DNA from: Rhynchospora pubera | Taxonomy: Eukaryota; Streptophyta; Magnoliopsida; Poales; Cyperaceae | Direction of reading: 5' to 3' | DNA: 64,000 bases | Assembly: GCA_028095005.1 (NCBI GenBank) | Contig: CM051462.1 | Coordinates: forward strand, 170,385,955-170,449,954 | In this document: positions 23,046-35,145 of the stretch, one piece after another | Position numbering within the stretch: the first letter of the stretch is position 1 | How the letters are laid out: every line of letters begins with the position of its first letter | Made by a program: the position numbers and the translations under genes | Notes under the pieces: generated by a model | What the model was told of the DNA's origin: nothing | The model's input: only the letters and a program-made list of their open reading frames with translations | The model's database searches: none

Positions 23046-26000
23046 ATGGGGAGAAACGCACTTTTCTCTTGCATCCTCTCTTTGGCGTTGCTAGTGCAAT
23101 GCCGAGGGTTTGTGCTTGTGCATGGTGACGATGGCAGAAACCTATTCATACCAAAGAAGCTTGAGATGTTTGTGGACGAGCTTCCTGACATGCCTAAGCT
23201 TCAAGGCTACCACTTCAAGGACGGCGAACGGTTCGCCGGTAACCTATCAATTGGAATGTACGACACCACTTGGGTATGTGTTTTTCTGTTTCCTCTCTTT
23301 TCTTTTCAGTTCAATTCATTTAGGATCTGTAATTTGGATTTTTCATGCGCGAAGTGGTTATTGGTTTTGTGTGATTATAAACGATTAATTATGCGTAATT
23401 ATCACTTTGTCACATACTTTCTTTTCAAGTAGTTTATATTTTTTGCAAGTAATGAGTAATCCTTTCTTGTTTTTATTATTATTATTTTTTTTAATAAAAT
23501 GAACGTTTGTTGCAGCTTACTGTCAGTGAATGAACAAATTTTCATTGAACCCATTTTATTTGCAAGATTACACTTGGACTACTCATAGTTTGAAGTACTT
23601 AGTACCCAATATATTATTTTTTCCTTTTATTTTCACCCTAAATTATCCATGTTTTCCATAATTCATATCATTATCAATGCCATGTGATATTCAGGGAAAA
23701 AAATAATAAAAACATTTTTGGAAATTTTTATTGTCGTCCAAATAAAGGTTCAAGTATGGCAGCAGCTTTTGTCATTTTTTTGCAAGGCTATCTGACAGAG
23801 CTGGTCGGTGAGTCATGCCCAAGTAGGCTATCGTTATCTCCTCTCAAATCAAATCTACCAACACTACATTTGGATCACCTCCATTTTACTTCAAAACGTT
23901 TGCAACTTGCAAGCATTGGTTCTAATGGGTGTGTTTGGAAGCGTGATGAATAAGAATAGAATAATTTATTTTAGAACAAGAGTGATAAATAATGAATGTT
24001 AAATAATTATTTATTTTTAAATTAAGAGATGTTGTTTGGATGGTTAGTTAAGAATAAGAATAAGAAAAAAAATATTAAAATAATGATTTATTGTTGGATG
24101 GTTAGCTTATTCCATTCTAGTTCTAATATTTTGTTGGAACAAGAACAAGAATCCGAATAAGCTATTCCGTTTGTTTTAAAATATGTTTGGCAACTTCTAG
24201 AATTAGCAATTTCGAATAAGAATTTATTCCAGGAATACTGTATTTTCAGAATAACGTGGCACCTTATTCATACCTCGATAATCGATATAAATAAGCAGGA
24301 AAACCTGACAAAAAGAGATGACCATCTTTAAACTTGCATGCACAATAACGGCGGGAATCTCCAATTTTTGACAAACTGGAGAGGATAAGAAATCAGAAAA
24401 TGAATAGAAAGGCCGGGATATTAATAGACAGCCTGGCCCAGCCCATTTTCCTAGTGAGATATTGGCAGCTTCCTCTTTGGATGTTTCTCCTTTGTGTGGT
24501 TCAGAAACCGCAACAGTACTAGTTTACAGTCGATTCAAAAATGAAATGATCGTGATAATCAAACACAAAGGAATTGTATTTTACAATACTATTCTACTTC
24601 TACATGCCAGATCATTTGTTCACCTTCGCTAGCAATAGCATGCAAATGTACTTGATGAAATTTGAAACAACAAGGTTGTGCTTCATTAGTCGATGCTAGC
24701 TTCTCATAATTAATTTCAAATGTTGTTGCATAGTGATGTCACTGATCAGCGTAATAAATTTTAAAGAGTTACAATCTTACCTTCACTCATGTCAGGATTG
24801 TCCCAAATAACATTTGAAATGGAAATAAATGGAAGAAAATCGAATAACAACAACGAAGACATCAGTTGAATGCAAATATTTGTGTCACAATTAATGTTGA
24901 CTGTCAATTGGTATATTTTAGTGGAATGAAACATATATTCATATCATATTAAAAGCAGGGATTTATGTTTATGTTTATACTTTTTTGCCCTTTATTTTGA
25001 CAGAAATTTCACCGTGACCTCCCGGCAACCCGAGTATTTGCCTATGGACTGACCAGAGAAACAGCCACCGTACCAGGGCCCACAATCGAGGCCATCAAAG
25101 GCATTCCAACATACATCACATGGACCAATCACCTGCCATCACGCCATTTCCTCCCGTGGGACCCCACAATCACTACTGCAAAATCCATTTCAGGTGTGCC
25201 GGCAGTTGTACATCTGCATGGTGGGGTCCAGCCACCTTCTTCTGATGGTAATTCAATGGCATGGTTCACGGCTGGATTTTCTGACACCGGGCCGCAGTTC
25301 TCTTCTCCTGTGTACTTCTATCCCAATTTTCAGCCACCTGGTAACCTCTGGTACGTACAATAAATACTATTTTAGGCCTGGGAAGTGTACTATAGTTGGT
25401 TCACTCTGGTACCAGGACAAAGCTTTTGTTACTGGTACCACTCTTTCTCTGTACCTGAACTAATTTTAGTATTTATCATACTCATATCTACAAATATAAG
25501 ATTTGTAATCAAAATACTAAAAGGAATTTTGAACAGGTACCATGACCATGCAATGGGTTTGACGCGTGTCAACATCCTAGCTGGCCTGTTTGGCATATAT
25601 CGCATCATGTCCCCTCAAGAGACTTCGCTGCGTTTACCTTCAGGTCCACTATTTGATCGGCACCTGGTGCTCTTCGACCGGGACTTCCGTACTGACGGCT
25701 CCTTATATATGAACAATACTGGTTGCAATCCCTCCATTCATCCGCAGTGGCAACCTGAATACTTCGGTACTGCTATAATAGTCAATGGAAAGGCATGGCC
25801 CTACCTGCGAGTCCGCCGTCGCCGGTACCGGTTTCGCATTCTGAATGCCAGCAATGCACGGTTCTTCAGTCTCAGCTTTTCTGATGGTACGAAATTCATC
25901 CATGTGGCATCTGATTCGGTGTACCTTCCAAAGCCTGTACAAACCAGAAAGTTCCTCCTGGCACCATCAGAAATCGCTGATGTCATTGTGGACTTTTCAG

Positions 26001-26896
26001 AATCTGCCTCAGACTCTGTAATTCTGTTAAATGATGCACCGTTCCCATATCCGTCAGGAGATCCGACAGATGAGATGAATGGAAAGGTGATGACGTTTTT
26101 GATTGGACGGTCAAAAGAAAAGGACATGTCTCATGTACCCTCCACACTAATGAAATACCCAAGGCCGCAATCAAGTCAAGTTGCAGCGAAAAGGCATATA
26201 ATAATGTACGAGTACGAAAGCAAAACAGGCGACCCGACACACCTTTATCTAAATGCAAAATCTTTCATGGATCCAGTGACAGAGATGCCAAGAGAAGGGA
26301 CAGATGAGATTTGGGAGGTTGTAAATCTGACGGATGATAACCACCCATTGCATGTGCACTTAGGTGTGGTTACAGTGCTGGGAGCACAGACATTGGCTGA
26401 TGTGGATAAGTTTAAGGAATGCATGATGAAGAAAAATGATGTGAAGGCCTGTAATCTCACCGAGCATGTGACGAGGAAAAAACATGGGGTCGTACGGCAC
26501 GAGAGGGGATGGAAAAATGTTGTCAAGATCTGGCCGGGAAATCTAACAAGGATTCTGGTGCGGTTTAGTCCATTGGATGAAAACAAGTTTCCTTTTGACC
26601 CGACAGCTGAACCGGGATATGTGTACCATTGCCATGTAAGTATTTATGCATATCATTTAGTGTGTACCAGTGGCCACAGAAGTTCGGCAAATTAATTTGC
26701 ATTTGAATTTACCAATTCCAAGCTGGAGTGATAAATCCTTGAGAAATAAAAGATATAATAGATGTTAAATTAATTCGCGAAGATTTGCTTAACAATAATG
26801 TCATTCCTTTGTAATGTTTAGTTGATCCCTTGTTTATCGCAGATATTGGATCATGAAGACAATGAGATGATGCGGCCGTTTAAGATCGTGCCTTAA
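23046..26896 (+). CDS. LPR1/LPR2-type multicopper oxidase (ferroxidase), paralogue B
   Basis: Four exons: 23046-23273, 25004-25350, 25537-26635, 26843-26896; GT-AG introns; 575 residues. The N-terminus MGRNALFSCILSLALLVQC is a clear signal peptide. Copper motifs are complete: HLHG at residues 146-149, WYHDH at 192-196, NHPLHVH, and HCHILDHEDNEM at the end. Role as for the upstream paralogue: secreted ferroxidase of the LPR phosphate/iron-sensing group. The first and last introns match paralogue A. The two middle introns of A (after LRR and SPT) are absent, and a 186-bp intron splits the codon for W192 of WYHDH, where A has none. Intron 1 is 1.7 kb and holds decayed AT-rich MITE-like sequence (from about 23930, starting GGTGTGTTTGGAAG). 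Confidence 0.92.
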
Positions 26897-27320
26897 AAGT
26901 TAAAAGTTAAAAGGACCGCTTTCACTGAAATGATAGAAAGAATTTGGTCCTCGAGGAATTTAAATGAAGACCCAGTTTGAAGGATTTTGTAAGTATAGAA
27001 AAGCGAAACAAAGTGAAGTACGAGTTAGAACTGTAGCCTGTTAATGTCTATTTGTTTGGTCTTAGTAGTACAAGTCTATCATATCAATCAATACATATAC
27101 CTATATTAATCCGGGCCAATTAAATCTGCTTCCGTTACTATTCCTAAGACACTGTTTATGAATAGTATGACTTACATGTATGAATAGTATGACTAACATG
27201 TGAGGCTCACTTAGTAGAAAATTATTTTAAATTCAACACTGCATAGACATGGATAGTTTATTTAAATTTTATGTGATGGTCTGAACAAAATTCGAACACA
27301 ACTAAAAATTAATTTTCTAT

Positions 27321-27477
27321 GGGTGCGTTTGGATAGGTGTTGGAAGAAGGGAAGAAGGGAAGAAGTGGGAAGAAGTATTGGAAAGTGTGTAACTTTGTGA
27401 AGAATTTGGATTGTTTATAATTTTTTTTCTTCCCATCTTCCTTCTTCCTCTTCTTCTTCTCTCATCCAAACGCACCC
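27321..27477. mobile_element. GTTTGGAT-type MITE downstream of LPR paralogue B
   Basis: Perfect inverted ends GGGTGCGTTTGGAT / ATCCAAACGCACCC, flanked by TAT on both sides (3-bp duplication). The purine-rich left arm (GGAAGAAGGGAAGAAG) mirrors a pyrimidine-rich right arm (CTTCTTCCTCTTCTTC). Inserted about 425 bp past the stop codon. Confidence 0.8.
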
Positions 27478-27483
27478 TATGGC

Positions 27484-27592
27484 AGTCAAATCCGATGTCC
27501 TATCTTCACTCGATTTCTATTCAATCACAACTAAAAAATAATTTTCATAGAAAATCCGATGTCCTATCTCCACTCGATTTCTACTCTGGCGT
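27484..27592. repeat. Short direct duplication next to the MITE
   Basis: AAATCCGATGTCCTATCT followed by CACTCGATTTCTA occurs twice (about 27488 and 27554), each linked to an ACAACTAAAAA-type segment that also flanks the MITE on its left (27299). This looks like a local tandem duplication. Confidence 0.65.
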
Positions 27593-29620
27593 TTTTTTTT
27601 TTTTAGATGATATCGTCTCTGGTTTCTGTTTAGCTCTTTTGGGGGTTTTTTTATTTATTTTTATGTTATCCGGGGGAGGGGCTTGGAGTTCACAGTAACC
27701 TTATGGGTGCGCTGAGTTATCCACTATGCTTTTCATTCATTTGATGTATTTTGAACAATGCATTCTATGCCTATGGGCAGTTCCTCAAAAATAAAATAAT
27801 AAAAAATAACGGGGTCTACTCGAATTTTAGGAATAGTACATCATATAATAATACATGGGACATTACTCCACAGGATTTTTTTTTTAATAACTCCCTTAAG
27901 CCACTACACAGGATTTAATGTTATGTTCAAAATGGAAATTAATGCAATATGTTTGTATACTAATTAATATTTATAGTATATTATATTCTGATTGTCCACA
28001 CATATCGATTTTTTTCCAAATTTCTGTTGTGATATGATATGGTATTAAACTTATGCAAGATGTCCCAAAATAAATATTGCATAGTATTAAATATTCAAAT
28101 TTATGATTAAATTTTGTTGCGCATGGGGTTGTAGTGTTAGTTTATTCAATCAACTATAATTTTTGGGACTAGATTTATGTAATGTTGCACATGAGATATA
28201 GCTTATTCAATCAACTAATGAATGGGTACCCCATTCAAGTCTAAAAACATTACATAAATCTGTTCCTAAGCACTGTTCGTGTGAATTTTCATATTTTAGT
28301 AATTGCACCAATTTTTTTTCTTATAAAACGTTTCATCGTTTTTATAGATTTATTTTTTCAATATAAATTATATTGATGCCATGGATGTTATATTAAATTT
28401 ATTGATGCCAAAGTTTTATATTTGTAATGTTCAAATATTGTTTATAGTTTTAAAAGAATATTCTATTTTAGAAGTAAATATTATGATTTTGGTATTTTTT
28501 TAAAATTTAAAAACATTATTAGTCATCCAATCCAAATAGATGAAATGATATTGATTGTGTGCAACTCTCTCGCACTACTAATCTTATTATATCAAATACT
28601 TTTCTATAACTCAATGTATTATAATGCTTATATATTATATTATTATTATAAATATTTGTGCAAATAAACAATAAATCGCCCAACGCTCGAACTCCCGCTA
28701 ATATATTATATTTCTCGTGAACTCTTTTTCTAGAAACCAAAAGATGGACATCTTGGAAAGGGTGCGGCTTGAATATTGAAAATATATGTTTTATGGACAC
28801 TAAACACAATAATGCACTTATGAAGATAGTTTTAGCATACTTTCTATCTTGATAAAACAAGGGAAACATTATACAGAATATACAGAGACGAATTAAATTT
28901 TAAATTATGATAGTTTTAGCATATATACTTCCATCTTTTAATCTATTGTACCTTTTTCATTTCATACTTCAAATAATATGGTCCAAACTACGTACGATAA
29001 AAGAAAATGCGCATTGTCTTTTTTGAGGGACAAAAAAAGAATGCTCATTGTCAAAAATAAGATTCAGGATAAATGCTTTACTCAAGGAGATTTCAACAGG
29101 AGGAATGCAATGTAAGCAAGAAGATGGAGTAACAGACAATTATTACTAATTTATATCTACATTTTTTTTAATATATATTTCGTTTCTCAAATCTGAATAG
29201 ATGAGCCGGCCTGTCAATATATATAAAAGGGAATCATAAATGAAATGATAAACAGCTACTAAAGTTAAGAACGGTGACTTCTAAAACATCGATATCAGTA
29301 TCCATTTTGCAACTTTGCATTGTATTTTTTTTTTTACTATTTTTTTTACTTTGCATTGTATTTTTATTTTTAGATAAAATTAGATAGAGGCTTTCTAGTG
29401 AACTTTGCGTTGTATTTTTGGTTAAAAAGTATGAACAGCTCATAGCCCAGACCTACAAATTAAAAATGCAGCATCGACTTAATTTATATTATTATAAATT
29501 TATAATTATAGGGAGCATTGAAATAATAAATAAGTAAAATAATCAAACAAAATACTTGCTTCCTTATATATATAGACAACAATGTGTAGCACAACTGTAC
29601 AAGTACTACACCAGTACACC
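27593..29620. other. Intergenic, AT-rich, no gene seen
   Basis: No coding signal on either strand. A T-run then CTATGGGCAGTTCC and A-rich sequence (27590-27810) might be another LINE 3' end, but it lacks the shared tail motif. Poly-T runs at about 29328-29350. Confidence 0.4.
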
Positions 29621-29624
29621 ATTT

Positions 29625-29853
29625 AGTAGGGTCCGTATCCTCTGCCAACCTTTTGAGGTTGGTAGAGGACTAATTCTTGATCCGAGCCGTTCGATCTAAT
29701 CTCGACGGTTAAGATTTTTCGGACCTATCAATCTAAGTTACATGCACGGAGCTCCCTTAACCGTTGAGATTAGATCTAACGGTTTAGATCAGAAGTTGTC
29801 ACTCTACCAACCTTAAAAGGTCGGTAGAGGATGTGATTCCCATTTAGTCCTCT
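29625..29853. mobile_element. Foldback MITE with TCCTCTGCCAACC ends
   Basis: The left arm (ATCCTCTGCCAACCTTTTGA, GGTTGGTAGAGG) and right arm (CTCTACCAACCTTAAAAGG, TCGGTAGAGGAT) are inverted copies, and each is itself a small hairpin. The centre (CTAATCTCGACGGTTAAGAT versus AACCGTTGAGATTAGATCTA) is also inverted. The whole about 230 bp could fold into one long stem. Confidence 0.65.
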
Positions 29854-30432
29854 GCAGATTACATCAGCAGTAGGCCAGTTGTCCAGATGCTCAACAAAGA
29901 TAATTTAGATCATAGGCCAGGCCTTTTAACCAGTGATAAGATCTGATCTGGCATCGGTTGCTTATTAGCTTAGACCATCATGGCCTAATGGGCTGAAATG
30001 AAGCATGGTCTCAACTTAATTAAATGAAGACTGAAGTCTGGGCTGTCTCAGAATAATTAAAGACGCACAAGGCCTTATTTGTGTTGGTTCTGTTTACCTT
30101 TTGCATCAACTTAACAGGCAGCAGTAATATACTAATAATATATAAAGGGGAGGAGAGTACTCAGTACATCTGGAATATATTTATTACAATTCATCCTTTG
30201 TGTTTAAACGCGATTATTTCAAATAGATTACAACAAATACAAAAGCTTCGACCAAAGTTCGATTGTTTGTTGAAGGACCTTAGGCACCTTTTTTTTTTGC
30301 GCCTCTGCGTATTTTCTCGTTGAAATAAGCAGAATGAGGCGTGAGTATACGTCCGTATCTGACTAGCATGTGTAGGTGTACTTATCTTGTTTGAAAAAGT
30401 GCCCCTTAGAGTCTTAGACGACCTAGTCTCCT

Positions 30433-30651
30433 GGTGTGTTTGGATGACTAAGGAATATGATATAAGAATAAGAATTTTCGGTTTGCGTGCTTATTCTTAT
30501 TCTTATGCAACACAAACAACACAATAATAAAGAATAAGGATCCTTATTCCTATACTAACAAAATCATGATATAAAAATAAGGAATTTGAATAAGCACGCA
30601 AATCGAAAATTTTTATTCTTATATCCTATTTCTTAGTCATCCAAACACACC
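30433..30651. mobile_element. MITE with 20-bp perfect inverted ends
   Basis: GGTGTGTTTGGATGACTAAG at the left and CTTAGTCATCCAAACACACC at the right. Inner arms (AAGAATTTTCGGTTTGCGTG versus CACGCAAATCGAAAATTTTT) extend the stem to nearly the full 219 bp, making this among the most complete hairpins in the window. Target duplication not clear. Confidence 0.75.
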
Positions 30652-31544
30652 TCATGACTAGGTTTCTGATTAATTTACACGTGCAAAATGTAGAATTGAA
30701 TCTTCTTGGGAAGTTGTGTGATTGTTTGTCCATGTCACAATTTTGATTATTAACAGTTAGCTAGATCGTCGGTGGCGGATTCCATCAGGAGCGGTTGGTT
30801 TTTGTACGCGCTGATCAACTCACATCCAATTAACCTTTGTTATAAATATTTTACAATTGTACCAAGTTTTTGGAAGCATATATATATGCGTCGTGTTAAT
30901 TGATCATCAATTAGTGGGCTGCCTATTTGTTTTATTGATCACGTCACGTTACGTCGTTTTCCAACAGATCTAATTTAAAATTTCCAATTCAGATCAAACT
31001 AATTGGTGTATCTTGTTCGGAAATATGAAAATTTTGAGTCAGTATAATTACTTTTTCTTTTAATCTAGTAGCAGAATTGTAATGTGCGTATTTAAAAGTG
31101 AAGGTTGCAGATTCCAAACAAAATTAGGTAATTCTTTATAAATATTTTACTTTTTAAAAAAAATAAAAAAGAGAAATGTTATGATTAAAGCGATATGGGA
31201 AGAGGATTTCGTCAAACTTGAGCATATCTCAATATGAAAACTTCAAACGACCGATCTAAACTATATAAAGTGATTTTTATATTGAAATCTGATTACCAAA
31301 CCAAATTTTATATTTTTATTCAAAATTTTAAAGAATTTTTTTCGTAATTTAGTATTGAAGGGTCAAGAACTAATGAGATCGATGATTTTATAAAATTTTA
31401 AAAAATTACTAAATAAATCTAACGATAAAATTTGGTCAAAAAGCTGATTATCAACCCCTTGAACCTGATTTTCTATTTCGTTCGAAGTGATCAACTAAAA
31501 TCAAATCAGTTTCATGGGTCAACAAATGATTTCGTTTAATTTAA

Positions 31545-32486
31545 GGGGCAATTAGATGCATGTCACTCCAAAACTTCAAAATTAGAAAAATACCACCACA
31601 AAACTAATCCTTAGCTCAATGCCACTCCAAATCTCTTATATTTAGAAAATTGCCACTCCAATACGATTCTTATACAAATTTCATATAAGAATAATAAAAA
31701 AGTGTTGTATCTCAAAATATATTTTTGTATTTCCCAAAATGCCCTTTACCCCTTCCTTTCTCCTTTCCTCCGTTGCGACACAGAGGCATAAAACACCTCA
31801 AAGAATTTTAAGAAAACAAAAATTACGACTTGCATCACCTCTTCTGAAAGAAAGCAAAATTTTTATTAAGGATATAAATGGCAACATTTTATTATAAGAT
31901 CTCGAGTATTAATATCTGCCGATAGCACCCCAAAAAAAAAATCAGATTTTTGAAGCTGCAATAGATGCATAGATACGATTGATAAGGAAGGCAACCTCAT
32001 CGAGCAATGAGAGCAACCCAAGCGCAGCCCCTCCTTATTAATCAGGCTAGCGATGCGAGAGATAGCAAAGCTGCCATTTATGTTCTGCCATGGCTTGAGA
32101 TCGAAGGTCAAACGACACAGCATGCCCGAGGGGCGCGAGATGTAGATCGCCGTGATAGCGGCCTGGAACAGCAAAGTTTACGGTGGCAATAACTAATTAG
32201 TGACAAGATCATCTGGTAGGACTTGCGTTGCAGCTATTTGTCATGGTCGCCATTGTCACAAAGGAAAGGAAAAAGAAAGGAACAAAGACCATTTTGGGAA
32301 TATTAAAAAATATTTGGAAATACAGTACCTTCTTATTATTTCGTATATCAAAAGAGTATAGAAATTATATTATAGTGGCAATTTTCTAAATAAAACAGAT
32401 TTGGAGTGGCATTGAGCTAAAGATTGGTTTTGTGGTGGCATTTTTCTAATTCTGAAGTTTTAGAGTGGCACATATCCAATTTTCCC
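31545..32486. mobile_element. Mutator-like element with about 140-bp inverted arms; Pack-MULE candidate
   Basis: An exact 9-bp target duplication TTAATTTAA flanks it (31536-31544 and 32487-32495). Left and right arms match for about 140 bp (shared words TTAGCTCAATGCCACTCCAA and TTTAGAAAATTGCCACT). The 9-bp duplication and long arms define Mutator-like elements. The interior at about 31980-32280 is clearly more GC-rich than the arms. A 102-codon minus-strand frame (31866-32174) runs through it, beginning MLFQAAITAIYISRPSGM. The protein is not recognised; the composition suggests a captured host gene piece. Confidence 0.8.
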
Positions 32487-33006
32487 TTAATTTAATGAGC
32501 GATATATTACCATAATTTTGTTGATAAATTATGAAATTTATTTGATATTCGATCAAGAAGTACAAATGACGAATATCGTCAACTATATATGACAGATTAA
32601 TTCTTAGAAGTTGGAACAAATGTTATAATTGACTACATTTTAATTTTTTTTAATATTAATGAAGAAATAAAATTTTGTCATTTGCCAAAGATGAAAATAA
32701 TTTTTTAAGGTGTTATGTTTCCTGATGTAAACTAGCAATTTCATTCACTTATTAGCAAAAGTTTTCACACAAAAAAAAATGTACAAAAACTTGATATGAC
32801 CCAACCGTAAAATGGTTAAAAAAAATGAGGAACTTTATGCTGGTCTTGTGCCATAGAATACCGTGGAATTTTTAAAACAATTTACACTTGCCATTAATTT
32901 AAACAGATCGATACCAACCAAATATGGGGTTGGTATTAAAAAACATATGAGTGTGTTTGGATACATATGGTATTGGGACCTGCACGCCTATCTAAGAAGT
33001 TGTGGT

Positions 33007-33312
33007 TAGGCATGTCAATAACCATTCGTTTCGGCCGTTTACATTCCGTTTTGTCCGAACGGAACATTAAATGAAATAAAAAATCTGTTTCATTTTCAAT
33101 AATGAAACGGAAACGAAACTGAAATATCTAAACGTTACTGAAGCGGAACGAAACGGAACACGAAAATTGGTTGAAATCAATGGTAAATGAAGGACGAAAT
33201 GGAAAACGAAATGCTTATCTATTTCATTGACTGGAACAGAACGGAAATGAAATATTTTACAGTTTCGTTAGCTGGAACGAAACGGAACGAAATATTTTAC
33301 AGTTTCTTATTC
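33007..33312. mobile_element. TA-flanked GGAACGGAACG-family element, copy 2 (right end lost)
   Basis: Left end TAGGCATGTCAATAACC, then CATTCGTTTCGGCCG, CCGAACGGAACATTAAATG and GAAACGGAACACGAAAATTG, the same order as copy 1. The right side decays into repeated TATTTTACAGTTTC words without the TTGACAG end. Confidence 0.5.
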
Positions 33313-33519
33313 AATATCTTTCCATTTTTTTAAAAAAAATTGCTAGCATCACAAAAAAAAATTATCTTATAAGAATAGATTTATATATTTTAATGGGGTT
33401 CAATCAATAAATTATTTTATATTTATAGTGGGATTCAAATTAGTGTCTCCATAGAAAATATATGCTATAGGTATAATTTTTTAATAAACAAGGCAGCAAA
33501 TTTTTTTTTTTTTTTTTGA

Positions 33520-34630
33520 AATGGAGTCAATTGACCCCGGCCCATATGTTGAAAGTATCTCCGCCGCTGATCAAGCTGACAAGCTAGATACAAACGTGAA
33601 CTTTGTTATACATCCATTTATTCATTTTTTTTTAATGGAAGGTACAAGCATGCATGTTTGTGGTTAATTACGTTTTCAATCAAAATTTCAATTGATTGAT
33701 GTTGATTCAGGATCTATATATCTAAACTGAAAACTGATAATATGTAAATCAAAATAGATTTTACGGGGATATAACACATGTACTAAAATGTTAATTTTAC
33801 TGATGACCGAATTGTATGATAATTAAAAAAGAAGAAGGAATGGACCGCTTTTATTAATCATCCATTATTAGTCTAATATATAATCAAATTTTACGGGGAT
33901 AATTTGTTAAACGTACGATTTGTATTATAATGTAAAAAAAACGATTTGTATTAATGCGAGTGACTAAAATATGAGCTGATAAAAGTCCCCTAGAGTTTGT
34001 CCCTAGCGCTTAATTACTTTCTGCTAATTTCTTCTTCTTTTTTTCTGCGATATTTTAGCTGCTCACCTATCGTGTTTTTATTTTATTTCTTTTATTTCTT
34101 CAGCTGAATTGTAATTAAACGTTATTTCAATATAAAAATAATTAAACGCAGACAAGAAGATGATGCATCTGTAACACTACATGATGACTTATCAAAGAGC
34201 ACGTGCCTTTTCTTGTAGTAATTAACTTCCCAACAAAATTTGTCATTGATTACGAGCTGCTTTTACTTTTCAAATTAACACATGTAAAATGATATACATT
34301 TGGTCATTCGTTCAACTAGAAAAAGTTAAATGTTGAAGTTTGATGCATGATTCATCGTTTATCAAACAAACAAAAAATGATGTTTTTCACGTTTTGTAAC
34401 GAAATAACTTCTAAAAAATCGATCATTGGTAATTTGGTACGTAGACTGTTATTTATATGTTACAACATCTTTTTCGTAAATTCATCTATTTATTATTAAC
34501 TTCTAGACAGATATAAGATTTGCGGGTGCGCATTAATATTACGTTCTCTCATTATCCTTGATTTGGAAAAAGAAATATGTAAATATCTTGATTTCTTATC
34601 AACTTCTGGGCGCGGTATACTGAGAATATG
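33520..34630. other. Upstream region of the CYP74 locus, no gene
   Basis: AT-rich. Contains a poly-T run (about 33500-33518) and a perfect CACGTG at about 34201-34206, a G-box-type site roughly 820 bp upstream of the CYP74 start codons. One site alone is weak evidence for regulation. Confidence 0.35.
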
Positions 34631-34631
34631 C

Positions 34632-34872
34632 GAAATCGTTCCGTTCCGTCCATATGGAACGTATAACAGAATGAAATTTTATTTCGTTTCGCAAACGAAA
34701 CGGACAACAGAATGTATTTTGTGATTCGTTTGTGCATTTTATAGTGTAAATATAACCGTTCCGCCACGTTCCATCGAAACAGAACGAATCATGAATCATT
34801 TCGATTCGTACTGTTACTGAGACGGAACGAAAAACGGAAGGCCCCATTTCGTTTCCGAGATACACGTTACCC
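34632..34872. mobile_element. GGAACGGAACG-family element, fragment, in the CYP74 promoter
   Basis: Carries CGTTCCGTTCCGTCCATATG, TTTCGCAAACGAAACGG and GACGGAACGAAAAACGG words of the family. Terminal GGCCTGTCAA motifs are missing. It ends about 30 bp before the TATA box of the CYP74 gene. Confidence 0.5.
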
Positions 34873-34899
34873 ACCCCGGTCTTCTAGACAGATTTCTGC

Positions 34900-34907
34900 T
34901 ATAAATA
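34900..34907 (+). promoter_or_regulatory. Probable TATA box of the CYP74 gene
   Basis: TATAAATA, about 120 bp upstream of the ATG at 35023, followed by CT-rich sequence suitable for a transcription start. Position and sequence are typical for a plant TATA promoter. Confidence 0.6.
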
Positions 34908-35022
34908 CTCCTGCATGCTCCTTTGCATAGGAGTCTTTGTGCGTATAGCTGTAGACTACAAAAGCCTTCTTACTACTTAGCATATACTATCCTCATAAAG
35001 TATTTTCTAGCTGGCGATTTCC

Positions 35023-35145
35023 ATGGCTAAGACAGGCAACGGTACAGCCGAAGAACACTCGCCTTCCGGCCTACTGATAAAGCAAATCCCGGGCAACTAT
35101 GGCATCCCAGTTCTCTCTCCGATCTATGACCGTCTGCACTATTAA
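35023..35145 (+). other. Original CYP74 N-terminus, cut by a 4-bp duplication
   Basis: The ATG at 35023 opens a frame reading MAKTGNG...SGLLIKQIPGNYGIP and then SPIYDRLHY, the family's normal N-terminal block (IPGSYGLPFFGPIRDRLDYFYFQG-like). It runs into TAA at 35143-35145. The site reads CTATTAATTACTATTTCCAG; removing one of the two ATTA units would restore ...DRLHYYYFQG and join the long frame. So a tandem ATTA duplication is the probable cause of the frameshift. Confidence 0.8.
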
